From: Streptococcus entericus DSM 14446
GTDB taxonomy: Bacteria; Bacillota; Bacilli; Lactobacillales; Streptococcaceae
Reading direction: 5' to 3'
NCBI RefSeq assembly: GCF_000380025.1
Contig: NZ_KB904178.1
Span: 62,178 to 126,177, forward strand
DNA length: 64,000 nt
Shown here: positions 48,654 through 58,043 of the stretch, piece after piece
Layout of the letters: each line of letters begins with the position of its first letter
Numbering within the stretch: position 1 is the first letter of the stretch
Position numbers and translations under genes: made by a program
Notes under the pieces: generated by a model
Told to the model about the DNA's origin: nothing
What the model saw: only the letters and a program-made list of their open reading frames with translations
Databases searched by the model: none

Positions 48654-50191
48654 GATATTTTTTTAACTTTACGCATCAGTCGCTCTGCTATGTGACCTAA
48701 ACTATAAGCTGCAGGTTGGGTTAACAAGGAAACATAGACGAGAACATACTGACTTTTTGTCTCCCAGATGAGGTGAAAAAGAACACCGCCAATAAAAAAG
48801 AGGAAGGGAAGGTACTCAAAGAGACGAAGGGATCTACCTGCTGTCTGCCGTGAGCGACATAGCCAATAAACAGCTGCCAGACTGTAGACCAGCCACAACC
48901 AGACCCCTCCCAAACGATTCAGCACGGCATAGCCAGTGCCCTCCTCATAAATGCTTTTTAGCAAGGACGTATGGGTATACTGACCACGTACCGTTAAGGG
49001 TCCTGTCCAAATTGACTGGAAGGTCGGGTCTAACCAGGTCGAGTGAAATTTGTCTCTAAAAAATTTTGAAGCATAACCAGCATCAGATGCCAGCCGACCA
49101 AAGGCTTGTTTCAAATCCGTTTGAGCTTTTTCTTTTGCTAATGTTTGATCATAGCCGACTTTTTTTAATAAGTTTGTGTTATAAGTATTCCACCAGCCAC
49201 CAACAGCACCCTTGGGGTCTTCTTGCAAGCCCATCGTGACATAGGCTAGTTTTGGAACCCCTGGAGATAAGGGCTGACCAATCGCCGTTTCATAAGAAAA
49301 GGTTAGCAATTTGCTTAGTAGAAAAAAACTGACCAGCAGAGCAAGCGGTAATTTGAGGTAACGTTTGCTAAGAGTTTTACCATAGGCCATCAGCCACAGA
49401 ATGAGCAAGGCAATCAAGAAGATTTGATAGTTATTCCTAACGATTCCAGCAAAGACTGCCATCAAAATGCCTAAAATTGCCCAAATTAGACGATGAGATT
49501 GCTGGTCTTTGAGGAAAAAATAGGTTGCAAGCACAATGAGAAATGCGCCAGGTATTGCCCCATAAGCAAACAGAATAAAGAAAAACTGGGGCAAAAAGGC
49601 AAAGGACAAGAGTATCAGATAATTTGTCACAAGACCCTTGTGATAAAGCTTATGGCAAATTGCAGCTTGAAGCCCAAGGGTCGCTAGCACTAAGATGAGA
49701 TTGATTCCGAAAATAAAACGTGGGCTAGATGAAAATAAGAGATAAAATCTTTCCAAAGTAACTAGCCCCAGTTGATGAGGGTGTAGGTAGAGGTAAGCCC
49801 CTTGCTTGGTAAGAGAAGAAAAGTCCCCTTGGTTCATAGCAAAAGCGGCTTCAAAAACTCGTTTGGCATCAGCCCGAATTACTGAATCGACATGGCTAAT
49901 CAAACCATATCCAGCTAGTAGATAGAGGAGCGCACACCCAAAAAATAGATGATGGGGTGGTATCTTTTTGAGCAAAGGCGCTAGAGCAATCAAAAGAAGC
50001 AAACCTACACCCACCTCAATCAACACACTTGGTTGTTGTCGAATGAAAATCATATCCTCCAAACGGGTCAAAGGCATATAGGCTTGAAGTCGTAGGAGCT
50101 GGACAGACAAATAGAATAAGAGAAGAGCAGATATGCCAATAATGACTGCTTGAATGAGCCTAGCCACATAACGATTAAAGCTCTGCCACAT
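48638..50191 (-). CDS. Polytopic membrane protein, GT-C-like (TIGR03766-type) glycosyltransferase candidate
   Basis: 517 aa with a dozen or so hydrophobic helices. After the second or third helix comes the loop DSVIRADAKRVFEAAFAMNQ and then SLTKQGAYLYLHPHQLGLV, which resembles the acidic first loop of GT-C lipid-linked-sugar transferases. A larger external loop (about 300-400, GQPLSPGVPKLAYVTMGLQE) fits this too. Such proteins modify cell-wall polymers using polyprenyl-phosphate sugars; the target here is unknown. Its start shares one base with the thiI stop, an unexpected partner. Confidence 0.68.
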   Translation of the reverse strand: MWQSFNRYVARLIQAVIIGISALLLFYLSVQLLRLQAYMPLTRLEDMIFIRQQPSVLIEVGVGLLLLIALAPLLKKIPPHHLFFGCALLYLLAGYGLISHVDSVIRADAKRVFEAAFAMNQGDFSSLTKQGAYLYLHPHQLGLVTLERFYLLFSSSPRFIFGINLILVLATLGLQAAICHKLYHKGLVTNYLILLSFAFLPQFFFILFAYGAIPGAFLIVLATYFFLKDQQSHRLIWAILGILMAVFAGIVRNNYQIFLIALLILWLMAYGKTLSKRYLKLPLALLVSFFLLSKLLTFSYETAIGQPLSPGVPKLAYVTMGLQEDPKGAVGGWWNTYNTNLLKKVGYDQTLAKEKAQTDLKQAFGRLASDAGYASKFFRDKFHSTWLDPTFQSIWTGPLTVRGQYTHTSLLKSIYEEGTGYAVLNRLGGVWLWLVYSLAAVYWLCRSRQTAGRSLRLFEYLPFLFFIGGVLFHLIWETKSQYVLVYVSLLTQPAAYSLGHIAERLMRKVKKISKKLD

Positions 50192-51405
50192 TACAACAGT
50201 TCCTCAATCAAATCAGCCATCTCGTCTTTTTCCACTTGAGGTGTGATGGTAGTCAACTTAATCCCAGCCACTGCACGCTCGACCAGACCATTGACATCCA
50301 GACGTGCCTCATACTGCTCGGCATTTTTGAGTTTGGGATTGGTCTTTGGACGGTCTGGAGCGAAAATAGTACAGCAATCTTCAAAGGGCTGGATAGAAAT
50401 ATCAAAAGTGTCGATTTTTTGCGCCAATTCGATGATTTCCAGCTTGTCCATGGTCACAACAGGACGGATAACAGGCGTATTGGTCACGGCGTTGATGGCG
50501 ACCATGCTCTCCAGAGTCTGACTGGCCACCTGTCCCAGACTTTCCCCATTGATGATGACCATACCACCACGCACCTCACGAATACGGTCGGTAATCCGCA
50601 TCATAAATCGACGGGTCAGGGTCATCAGGTAGGCTTCGGGTGCCTTGTCCTTAATTTCCTCCTGAATCTCTGTAAACGGCACTTCAATAAAGGTGATGTT
50701 GCCACCGAACTTGGTCAGCTTGCGCGTCAAGTCGTGCGCTTTCTTGAGCGCACCTGGGCTGGTGTAGGGTGGACTGGCAAAGTGAACCGCCTCAATCTCC
50801 ACCCCCCGCTTGAGCGCCAGATAGCCCGCCACAGGGGAGTCAATCCCGCCCGACAGCATGAGCATGCCCTTGGGCGATGTCCCCACAGGCAAACCGCCAG
50901 CTCCCTTGACTTCCTCATGAGAGATGTAGGCCGCTTCCTCGCGGATTTCCACCTTGAGGGTCACATCGGGGTGTTTCATTTGGGCTTTGATGGATGGCAG
51001 AGCGGTATAAACGGCATCTCCCAGAGCCAGATTGAGCCCATAACTATCCAGTTCAAAACTGTGGTCACTGCGCTTGCTGGCAATCTTAAAGGTCATGCCC
51101 TCACGGTAAAGGCCTGTCATGATAGCGACGACGGCGTCTTTGAGAGCTGAAACGGATTTCTCGACCTTGTAGACAGGGGAAAAGGCCTGGATGCCGAAAA
51201 TCTGTTTGAGCGATTCAGCCACAGGCTCGTAAGCTGTCCCATTGAGGTAAACGTGCCCACGGTCACGGTCAGCCTTGACCACAACCTCCGGGTACACGGA
51301 CAGAACATCAGCGATGTTCTTACGAAGTTTGTTGATGAAACGCATCTTGTTTTTGCCCTTGGTGGACAACTCACCAAAGCGAATCATGATTTCTTGATAC
51401 TGCAT
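50191..51405 (-). CDS. thiI: tRNA 4-thiouridine synthetase ThiI
   Basis: 404 aa. A ferredoxin-like/THUMP region fills about residues 1-165, followed by the PP-loop [19 protein letters not shown] near 182-200 that adenylates U8 of tRNA. No rhodanese domain is attached, as usual in Gram-positives, where the sulfur comes directly from a dedicated cysteine desulfurase. That desulfurase is encoded immediately upstream, 22 bases away. Confidence 0.95.
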   Translation of the reverse strand: MQYQEIMIRFGELSTKGKNKMRFINKLRKNIADVLSVYPEVVVKADRDRGHVYLNGTAYEPVAESLKQIFGIQAFSPVYKVEKSVSALKDAVVAIMTGLYREGMTFKIASKRSDHSFELDSYGLNLALGDAVYTALPSIKAQMKHPDVTLKVEIREEAAYISHEEVKGAGGLPVGTSPKGMLMLSGGIDSPVAGYLALKRGVEIEAVHFASPPYTSPGALKKAHDLTRKLTKFGGNITFIEVPFTEIQEEIKDKAPEAYLMTLTRRFMMRITDRIREVRGGMVIINGESLGQVASQTLESMVAINAVTNTPVIRPVVTMDKLEIIELAQKIDTFDISIQPFEDCCTIFAPDRPKTNPKLKNAEQYEARLDVNGLVERAVAGIKLTTITPQVEKDEMADLIEELL

Positions 51406-51427
51406 GTGTCTCCTTTACTTGGACGGC

Positions 51428-52630
51428 TTAGCGTCTCACTTTCTTGGTCTTATCGTAAATCTGTTTGAAAATGGTCAAAAATTGCTCCACTTGCCCCATG
51501 TCGTTGTGGGTATCGAGACTAATACGGACAGCGGTCTGGGCGTCTCGAACAGGCACACCCATAGCAATCAGGGTCCCAGCTGGCTGACCAGCCTTGGAGG
51601 AGCAGGCTGAGGTCGTCGATAGGTAAATTTCATGTTCTTCAAAGGCATGAACCGTGACTTCGCCACGAACCCCCTTGATGCCAAAGGTGATGATGGACGG
51701 TGAAAACCGCTCATCTGTCCCTGAAAAGAGACGAACATCCTCAAACTGGCTCAAAGCGCTATGCAGGACGTCTCTCATCGCACGCACCTTGACACGCTGG
51801 TCATGGTCATTTTCCAGGGTCAATCGCAGAGCTTTAGCTGTCGCTGCGATGGCTGGCAGGTTTTCCGTCGTTGAACGCAGGTCACTCTCCTGACCACCGC
51901 CTGTTAAAAGCGGTGCAATCCGCTTACCAGACTTTTTATAGAGCCATCCGACACCACGTAAACCGTGAAATTTATGACTGGAGAAAGAGGCCAAGTCCAC
52001 ACGGTCTGTCAGCACATCAGCCATATCACGCTTGCCAACCGCCTGCACGGCATCCACATGAAAGGTAATCCCTGGCTTATCCGCCAAAAGGTCGGAGATG
52101 GCTGAGATGGGTTGGATAGCTCCAATTTCATTGTTAACTGCCATGACGGATACCAAAATAGTATCCGGTCTGATAAGGGTTGAAAGGGCTGAGAGGTCAA
52201 TCAATCCAGCCTTGTCCACAGGGGCATAGCTCACCTCAAAGCCCAAGGTTTCCAGCCATTTGGCTGAGGTCCGCACCGCAGGGTGTTCTACACTAGACAC
52301 GATGAGGTGCTTCCCAAAACTGCTCTTTTCAAGGGCAGTCCCCTTGATGGCCCAGTTATCACTCTCCGTCCCTCCAGAAGTGAAAAAAATCTCCTCTGGC
52401 AAACAGCCTAACAGCTCGGCTATTTGGCGTCTTGACGCCTCAAGCAACCGCGTCGCCTGACCGCCCAGACCATGAAGGCTAGAGGGGTTCCCGAAAATCT
52501 TAGTCGCGACCTGCTGATAAGTCGCCAGCGCCTCGGGATAGGGCTGGGTCGTCGCGGCATTGTCAAAATAAATCACGTCGTCACTCGTTTCTATCAAAAT
52601 TAAAGATGGACTGTTAAAAGGAGCCAGCAC
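51428..52630 (-). CDS. nifS: Cysteine desulfurase (NifS/IscS family) partner of ThiI
   Basis: 400 aa. The pyridoxal-phosphate Lys is in SFSSHKFHGLRG near 218 and the persulfide Cys in STTSACSSKAG near 342. The start is ambiguous: the GTG at 52628-52630 has GAGGAGG four bases before it, while the family normally begins at the later V-IYFDNAATT (GTG at 52574-52576). It supplies sulfur to ThiI for s4U in tRNA. By eye thiI and this gene are more G+C-rich than the flanking genes. Confidence 0.92.
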   Translation of the reverse strand: MLAPFNSPSLILIETSDDVIYFDNAATTQPYPEALATYQQVATKIFGNPSSLHGLGGQATRLLEASRRQIAELLGCLPEEIFFTSGGTESDNWAIKGTALEKSSFGKHLIVSSVEHPAVRTSAKWLETLGFEVSYAPVDKAGLIDLSALSTLIRPDTILVSVMAVNNEIGAIQPISAISDLLADKPGITFHVDAVQAVGKRDMADVLTDRVDLASFSSHKFHGLRGVGWLYKKSGKRIAPLLTGGGQESDLRSTTENLPAIAATAKALRLTLENDHDQRVKVRAMRDVLHSALSQFEDVRLFSGTDERFSPSIITFGIKGVRGEVTVHAFEEHEIYLSTTSACSSKAGQPAGTLIAMGVPVRDAQTAVRISLDTHNDMGQVEQFLTIFKQIYDKTKKVRR

Positions 52631-52674
52631 GGTTCCTCCTCTTCTATCAGCCTGAATAAAGCAGAACCTGTTCT

Positions 52675-53307
52675 CTAGCCGTTAGAGGCCGACTGTCGGT
52701 AGCTCAACAGTAGCAACATCCCCATAAGACCTTGGTAAATCAGAAAAAAGAGGATAAAACAAGCCAGGAAAAACTCGGCGGGTAGCACCAAAATCACTGG
52801 ATCAGTCGTAGGGTTAAACAACCAAGAACTGTCTCCAGGAAAGAGCAAGGTATGAAAAAGAGTGAAAAAAGTTTCAAATCCAACAACCATACCCAGCCCT
52901 GCGATAAGCACAGGAAAAAGCATAGCTCCCAAAAAGATCTGTCGATAAAAAATCAGTTCCCTATCACGCATTGCTTGGGAGAAAAAGCGCACCGCAGGAT
53001 AAGCTAAACCGATAAAGACTGCTTCTGCCAGCAAGAACAAGTGTTTAACATCTGCAAAATGCTTGGCACCGCTAGCAGACACAGGAAAATCAGCCATGAC
53101 AAGTTCCTGCTTCAAGGGGTGAAGCAAATAGGTCATCAACTGGTTAAAATTTCCCAAGAGTTCCTGCTCAGACAGGGCAACTACTGAGGTCAACTCAAAC
53201 TGCTTAATCGCTAAGGGATAAAGCACCCAAGCTAAGCCAATGGTTAAGAGCACCATAAGCGCCAGCAACCATAATAGACCAATAAATACTTGTCCTCTAG
53301 TTCTCAT
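52675..53307 (-). CDS. TIGR01906-family integral membrane protein
   Basis: 210 aa with about five hydrophobic segments (near 8-30, 85-105, 118-145, 175-200). It matches my memory of the TIGR01906/DUF1461 membrane family, found almost only in Firmicutes and of unknown role. [10 protein letters not shown] at 53307 is taken as start with GTGGGA upstream. It overlaps the end of the HAD gene by 11 bases; the pair is commonly adjacent in streptococci. Confidence 0.8.
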   Translation of the reverse strand: MRTRGQVFIGLLWLLALMVLLTIGLAWVLYPLAIKQFELTSVVALSEQELLGNFNQLMTYLLHPLKQELVMADFPVSASGAKHFADVKHLFLLAEAVFIGLAYPAVRFFSQAMRDRELIFYRQIFLGAMLFPVLIAGLGMVVGFETFFTLFHTLLFPGDSSWLFNPTTDPVILVLPAEFFLACFILFFLIYQGLMGMLLLLSYRQSASNG

Positions 53308-54070
53308 CAAAATCCCACTCCGCTAAACTATTGAGGACATAGGTCGGTGCCAGTGGCAAATCAGCCACCTCCTCAGGCTTGGTGAAGCCTGTCAACACCA
53401 GCAAAGTATCAATACCATGATCAATCCCCGCCCGAATATCGGTCAAGTAATTATCACCGACAACGATGGCTTCTTCTCTCGCCACTCCGAGACGCGCCAG
53501 GGCTCTGTTCATGATAATCGCATGTGGCTTACCAACAAAGGTTGCCTCAACACGAGTTGCTAACTCCAGAAGGCGGGTGATCGTCCCACCGCCCGGCAAG
53601 AGCCCACGTTCAGTTGGAATATTAAGGTCAGGGTTAGTTCCGATAAAGGTTGCTCCCTTTTGAATGGCTAAGGTCGCCGTCACCAGCTTGTCATAGGTTA
53701 ACTCTGTATCCAGTCCGACAACCACGTAGGCTGGCGCTTCCGTTTCCTCCACGTAACCTGCCTCAAAAATCGCTTGTTTGAGACCTGCTTCGCCGATAAC
53801 ATAGACCGTCTTGTCCTTGCCCAGCTCATTCATGTAGTCAACTGTCGCCAGGCTTGCCGTGTAGATTTGTGCCACATCTACCTCCAGCTCACACTGGTCG
53901 CGCAATAGTGCCTGTACCGCCTCAGGCGGACGGGTGGTGTTATTGGTCACAAAAAGGTGGGGAATCCCTCGCTCTTGCAACTGGCGGACAAAAGCCTCAC
54001 CAGCAGGAATCCTCTCCTTACCTCGATAAATCGTTCCATCCAAATCAATCAAATAGCCTTTATAGGTCAT
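53297..54070 (-). CDS. HAD-IIA family (NagD-like, TIGR01457) sugar phosphatase
   Basis: 257 aa. Motif I is [17 protein letters not shown] near 8-24, with motif II Thr in FVTNNTTRP and motif [11 protein letters not shown] near 208. The C2A cap places it with NagD/AraL-like phosphatases, which are promiscuous on sugar phosphates. The start has GAAAGGAAG upstream. Confidence 0.88.
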   Translation of the reverse strand: MTYKGYLIDLDGTIYRGKERIPAGEAFVRQLQERGIPHLFVTNNTTRPPEAVQALLRDQCELEVDVAQIYTASLATVDYMNELGKDKTVYVIGEAGLKQAIFEAGYVEETEAPAYVVVGLDTELTYDKLVTATLAIQKGATFIGTNPDLNIPTERGLLPGGGTITRLLELATRVEATFVGKPHAIIMNRALARLGVAREEAIVVGDNYLTDIRAGIDHGIDTLLVLTGFTKPEEVADLPLAPTYVLNSLAEWDFDEN

Positions 54071-54272
54071 GGTCTTCCTTTCTTTTTTCTATGGTATCAT
54101 CGCAGAGCTGCCCAGTCGGTTATTAACTCGTTTGGTGCAGAAGTCGATTAGTAAATTCATACTGCCAGAATGTCATCTGAACCAAGGAGGGGTAACTATC
54201 AATCACTGCTAAGGTATATGAAACTGGTTTAATCATCACAACCAACGCTCAACCAACAGACAACCTAGTTTG

Positions 54273-54836
54273 TTAATGATTTTCCAACTCTACCTGTAGC
54301 TGAGGCCATTTATCTGTCCAATTTTTTGAGGATACACGCTGGCGATACAGTGCTAGACGCTCTGGGTGAGCCACAAAATGCGGAGTTGGTCTGACCATAA
54401 AGTTCACTATATCTTCTAACCCATAGGGAGCAAAAATCTCTAAGTCACCCTCCAATAACCGCACCGCAATCGCTGTACAGCGTTCGGGGTACTTACTGAT
54501 AGCATCACAGCTGCTCTGATAAGGGGCTGTGTGGGGACTATGCTGGTGCATGAAGGCTTGATTTTTGACCTCCCAGTGATAGGCTGGGTAGCGGGTGTGC
54601 AACTGGGCTTGCAGGTGATTGACTTCTTCCTGAGTCCCTTTAGGGTCAAAAAAGACAACATCCAAGTCTGTCTCCCTGTCAAAGAGAGGACGACCGCTCA
54701 AATGGTTCCACATCGCGTTGCGAACTGCACCAGCTGCCAGCCAGCAATCTGGCAACCCCAGCTCTGCTATTGCCCGCAAAACACACCTCATCTCCTCGTC
54801 TGATAACAAAAGGACAGTTAGTTCTTTTGGTGTCAT
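54273..54836 (-). CDS. Nucleotidyltransferase-like protein (DUF925 / NTP_transf_6)
   Basis: 187 aa. LAAGAVRNAMWNHL near 33-46 followed by ETDLDVVFFD near 56-65 is the polymerase-beta-type pattern of the DUF925 family; the DLDVVFFD acidic pair would bind metal. The function is unknown. The start at the second of two ATGs has AAGGGG at a better distance. It is the last of a run of small accessory genes (NUDIX, unknown, this one) that follow the thioesterase. Confidence 0.78.
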   Translation of the reverse strand: MTPKELTVLLLSDEEMRCVLRAIAELGLPDCWLAAGAVRNAMWNHLSGRPLFDRETDLDVVFFDPKGTQEEVNHLQAQLHTRYPAYHWEVKNQAFMHQHSPHTAPYQSSCDAISKYPERCTAIAVRLLEGDLEIFAPYGLEDIVNFMVRPTPHFVAHPERLALYRQRVSSKNWTDKWPQLQVELENH

Positions 54837-54854
54837 CATTTTCCCCTTTTCTGA

Positions 54855-55223
54855 TTAATATATATCGGGTCGGTCAGCCTTAAATTCAAGATACTCACCT
54901 TCCTGTATGTCCTTTGGAATGGTGTCTTCCATATCAAATAAAAACTCCCCCACCTGAATCAGTTCTTTGTGCCGATCTACTAGCTTGCCGACAACAAAAT
55001 GTTCCCAGTTACCGAGATGCTTTAGAATGGGAAAATCAACATCGCTGCGTTCAACGTCATCCGTCATCAACCATGTGATTGGACCATCATCGTAGACATC
55101 CCCGATTTTACCATAATAAGGCCAGGCAAAGCAGCAGCAAACAAATGTCCCATCCGTCAACCAGACCTCTGCACCTCCCTCTGGGTCACCACCGATAAGT
55201 TCAACACCCTTTACCCAAATCAT
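54855..55223 (-). CDS. Hypothetical protein, 122 aa
   Basis: I do not recognise a family. The ATG has GAGGAGG upstream, so it is well translated. The protein is acidic, beta-rich in appearance and contains a CCCFAWPYYG stretch with three adjacent Cys. It follows the NUDIX gene after ten bases and precedes the nucleotidyltransferase-like gene by 15. Size and composition would also suit an immunity-type or DUF small protein, but nothing proves it. Confidence 0.72.
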   Translation of the reverse strand: MIWVKGVELIGGDPEGGAEVWLTDGTFVCCCFAWPYYGKIGDVYDDGPITWLMTDDVERSDVDFPILKHLGNWEHFVVGKLVDRHKELIQVGEFLFDMEDTIPKDIQEGEYLEFKADRPDIY

Positions 55224-55233
55224 TCATTCCTCC

Positions 55234-55854
55234 TCAATCAAACACCGTTTCCCAGTGATCCGCCTGATGAGCTTCATAACAGAGGGCGATCTGCTCTGCG
55301 GTGGTCTTATTGACCGAAAGATTTGGCAAGTCATCTAGGGCAAAGTAGCCACTAGCCAAAGTTTCGCTGTTGGCGACAAACTGACCACCCAAACTCTTGC
55401 AGAGGAAAAAGATCTTGGTCACATGGTGAGCTGATCGGCTAGGTTGGTTCTTGTGCTTATCAAGCACTGCAACCAATCGGTAGGCGACCACATCTAGTCC
55501 TGCCTCTTCTTTGGCTTCCTTGACCGTGTTGTCCATGGGCGACTGATTCACATCGCACCAGCCTCCTGGCAAACTCCATAGCCCATCTGCTTCCTGCACC
55601 AGCAAGATTTTCCCCTCTTGGAAAATAGCTGCGCGGGTATCAAGCTTGGGGGTCTGGTATCCTGTCTCGCTGGCAAAAAGATCCCTTACCACCTCTAACG
55701 GTTGACCTGACGGCTCAACCAACATCTCTGCTGCCATCTGACGGATTTCCTCAAACCGTTCCTTGTCAAAATCGTTGGTTGTATAAGCCAGACCATTTTG
55801 TGCCAAGGCCTGCAAGCGCACTGCCCAGCTTAACCACTTGTCCTCACTGGTCAT
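55234..55854 (-). CDS. NUDIX hydrolase with N-terminal extension domain
   Basis: 206 aa from the ATG with GGGAGG upstream. The Nudix box reads GWCDVNQSPMDNTVKEAKEEAGLD near 113-136 (24 residues; key residues G, the KEAKEEAG helix and its three Glu); the first Glu of the standard box is replaced by Gln, as in the ADP-ribose/ NUDIX_N subgroup. Residues 1-60 form the extra N-terminal helical domain of that subgroup. It likely hydrolyses a nucleoside diphosphate derivative. It overlaps the thioesterase gene by 11 bases. Confidence 0.85.
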   Translation of the reverse strand: MTSEDKWLSWAVRLQALAQNGLAYTTNDFDKERFEEIRQMAAEMLVEPSGQPLEVVRDLFASETGYQTPKLDTRAAIFQEGKILLVQEADGLWSLPGGWCDVNQSPMDNTVKEAKEEAGLDVVAYRLVAVLDKHKNQPSRSAHHVTKIFFLCKSLGGQFVANSETLASGYFALDDLPNLSVNKTTAEQIALCYEAHQADHWETVFD

Positions 55855-56581
55855 CACGCACCTCCCAGTCTATCATAGCCTGTGTTGACAGACCGTCTTC
55901 TGTTAGCAAATCATGACGACTGGTTAAGTTTGTCAACTGGCTAGCCACTTGCACGTTCTTGCCATAATGGACTTCCTTGCTGTACTTGATGATAAGACGC
56001 TTAGGAGTATGTTCGTTCAGAAATTCTCGTCCCAGACTTTCGATAAACCAATCAATGTACTTGCTGTTGTTGACATGACCATTCATATCTAAGTCAAAAT
56101 AGGTGACTTGTCTATCTGTAACCACAGGGTCGGTCAGCTCTGCCATTTTTTCCCCACGACGAATAGCCTTGATTTTGTCAGCTCCAAAGGGTGCAACCAC
56201 CTCGTCAATCACAGCATGAACCTTACGGGTCTGGGCATCCATGAGGACAAAACTACATAAGAGAGACACCAGCAACTGACCAGTCTCGTCAAAAATCCGA
56301 AACTCCCGATAGCAAAAGAGCTTGTTGTAGCTGACTGCCTCTGTCTCGATGGTGATGTTCTCCGCAAAGACAGGCAGACGCTCAATCGTAAACTGGTAGT
56401 CTGTCACTACCCAAATCAGACCGTATTCATCTAAAATCCGTTGATCACTCCAACCCAGACTATGGGCCTGCCAGCCTGAAACTTCCAGAGATTTATTAAC
56501 CAGATGAGACAGCTTGACCTTGCTGGTCACATCCGCCTCGTAAAAGGGAATGGTGTGCTCTTGTCTATAAATTTTTCCCAT
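55844..56581 (-). CDS. Acyl-ACP thioesterase
   Basis: 245 aa with two hotdog folds. The first half has SGWQAHSLGWSDQ, and the second the catalytic-region DLDMNGHVNNSKYIDWF near 168-184, with the Asn and His of plant FatA-type enzymes. It releases fatty acids from acyl carrier protein. Its ATG directly follows the hemW stop (TAG then ATG), so the two are coupled. Confidence 0.88.
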   Translation of the reverse strand: MGKIYRQEHTIPFYEADVTSKVKLSHLVNKSLEVSGWQAHSLGWSDQRILDEYGLIWVVTDYQFTIERLPVFAENITIETEAVSYNKLFCYREFRIFDETGQLLVSLLCSFVLMDAQTRKVHAVIDEVVAPFGADKIKAIRRGEKMAELTDPVVTDRQVTYFDLDMNGHVNNSKYIDWFIESLGREFLNEHTPKRLIIKYSKEVHYGKNVQVASQLTNLTSRHDLLTEDGLSTQAMIDWEVRDDQ

Positions 56582-57718
56582 CTAGTCCTCCTTGTCTAAA
56601 ATAAAGCGTTCTGCTACGGTATCACCCAGAAAGAGCCCTTTCTGGGTCATGCGCAGACGGTCACCATCTAGTTGAACCAGTCCTTCCATCTGCAAGTCAC
56701 GGACCACCTGACCGTAGATGGTTTCAAAACTAGTCTCAAACTTACGCTCGAAACGGGAAATGGAGACGCCAGTTTTTTTACGCAATCCGAGGAAAAATTC
56801 CTCCTCCATCTGCTCGGTTTTGGTTAAGACCTCCTCCGACAGTCTAGCGTTACCCTCAGCCACAGCTTTCAAATAATGCTGAATTGGACCTCGATTACGG
56901 TAACGGATACCGTCCAAATAGCCAGACGCCCCAGCCCCACAACCGAAGTACTCATCATTGTCCCAGTAGACCAGATTGTGTTTGCTCTCAAAACCAGGCT
57001 TGGCAAAATTGGCAATCTCGTAATGGTCAAAGCCTGCCTTCTTCAGTTCTGATAAAATATAATCAAACATCTCTGCTTCGGTATCCTCAGTCGGTAGATT
57101 GAGCTTGCCACGACGCATTTTGTTCATAAAGACAGTGTGGTGCTCCAGTATCAAGCTGTAAAGACTAAGGTGAGGGATGTCCAATGCCAAAGCCTTGGCC
57201 ACATTTTCCTTGACATCGTCTAAGGTCTGACCAGGCAGGGCATAAATCAAATCGATAGAGATGTTATCAAACCCAGCCGCCTTCAAACTGTCAATACTTT
57301 CATAAATCTGGGCTTCATTATGGCTACGACCGATTTTTTTCAGGTGTTTGTTGTTGAAAGTCTGAACGCCCAAAGAGACCCGATTAACTGCCGAATGCTT
57401 CAGCACAGCGATTTTATCCGCATCCAAGTCACCAGGATTAGCCTCAATGGTAAATTCCTCCAGCATGGACAAGTCCAAGTGCTTGGTCAGCTCCGTCAAA
57501 ACATAGTCCAGCTGCTGAGCAGTGATAGCTGTCGGTGTACCACCACCCATATAAAGGGTTCGGAGATGCTTGATGTCGTAACTCTCAAACTCGCGCACAA
57601 GAGCCCGCAGATAGTCGTCCACAGGCTGATTCTGGATAAACACCTTAGAAAAGTCACAGTAATAACAAATCTGAGTACAAAAAGGGATATGCACATAGGC
57701 AGACGTCGGTTTGTTCAT
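56582..57718 (-). CDS. hemW: Radical SAM heme chaperone HemW
   Basis: 378 aa. The radical-SAM iron-sulfur motif is Cys14, Cys18 and Cys21 (FCTQICYYCDF), with GGGTPTA near 58 for SAM. The extra Cys seen in true coproporphyrinogen dehydrogenase HemN is absent, so a heme-trafficking role is more likely than porphyrin oxidation. The ATG sits six bases after a TACAAT box and has no ribosome-binding site: candidate leaderless mRNA. Confidence 0.93.
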   Translation of the reverse strand: MNKPTSAYVHIPFCTQICYYCDFSKVFIQNQPVDDYLRALVREFESYDIKHLRTLYMGGGTPTAITAQQLDYVLTELTKHLDLSMLEEFTIEANPGDLDADKIAVLKHSAVNRVSLGVQTFNNKHLKKIGRSHNEAQIYESIDSLKAAGFDNISIDLIYALPGQTLDDVKENVAKALALDIPHLSLYSLILEHHTVFMNKMRRGKLNLPTEDTEAEMFDYILSELKKAGFDHYEIANFAKPGFESKHNLVYWDNDEYFGCGAGASGYLDGIRYRNRGPIQHYLKAVAEGNARLSEEVLTKTEQMEEEFFLGLRKKTGVSISRFERKFETSFETIYGQVVRDLQMEGLVQLDGDRLRMTQKGLFLGDTVAERFILDKED

Positions 57719-57724
57719 TTTTTT

Positions 57725-57730
57725 ATTGTA
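57725..57730 (-). promoter_or_regulatory. -10 box abutting the hemW start codon
   Basis: Minus-strand TGGTACAAT is TGn-extended; six A's separate it from the ATG. The -35 region is poor. Confidence 0.55.
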
Positions 57731-57800
57731 CCACTTTTTTGGAAAAATCGCAGAGCTAAATTCTCAACTCACTGAAGAGCTGATAAGAAAAAGAGAAGGA

Positions 57801-58034
57801 ACGTGAGACAAAAATCGGTAATTCTTTAGAATGCGATTGTCCCTCACCTCCCTAATTTTAGGCTTCAGGCTGAAACAGTCCATTGGACTATTTTTGACAC
57901 TTGCGCCGCAAGTGTCATTTCCCGATTAAAAAGGTCTCCCAGACCTTTTTAGCCCACTTCCGCATCGCTCAAATAGTCAGAGAAGTGACTGATTAACGTT
58001 TGAAATTTGAGGCTGGAACAAAAGTCCCAGCCTC
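57801..58034. repeat. Dispersed intergenic repeat, copy C (modular hairpins)
   Basis: Left end GTGAGACAAAAATCGG (57803-57818), right end palindrome GAGGCTGGAAC with GTCCCAGCCTC (58009-58034). Between them run hairpins at 57803-57847, 57877-57889 (AGTCC with GGACT), 57896-57916 (GACACTTGCG with CGCAAGTGTC), 57928-57950 (AAAAGGTCT with AGACCTTTT) and 57975-57990 (AGTCA with TGACT). The spacer TTAGCCCACTTCCGCA lies at 57949-57964. It fills the gap between glmM and hemW. Confidence 0.8.
58009..58034. terminator. glmM terminator formed by the repeat end
   Basis: GAGGCTGGAAC pairs with GTCCCAGCCTC with one mismatch. It lies ten bases after the glmM stop; the longer T run is on the plus strand. Confidence 0.6.
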
Positions 58035-58043
58035 ATTTTTGAA

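Noticed and set aside
54071-54272. Hidden small gene between the HAD phosphatase and nucleotidyltransferase-like genes
   Set aside because: An AAGGAGGGG stretch near 54185 on the plus strand is not followed by a start codon at usable distance, and no frame looks coding.
57803-58034. CRISPR array
   Set aside because: The hairpins differ in sequence and length and there is no regular repeat-spacer pattern or cas gene.
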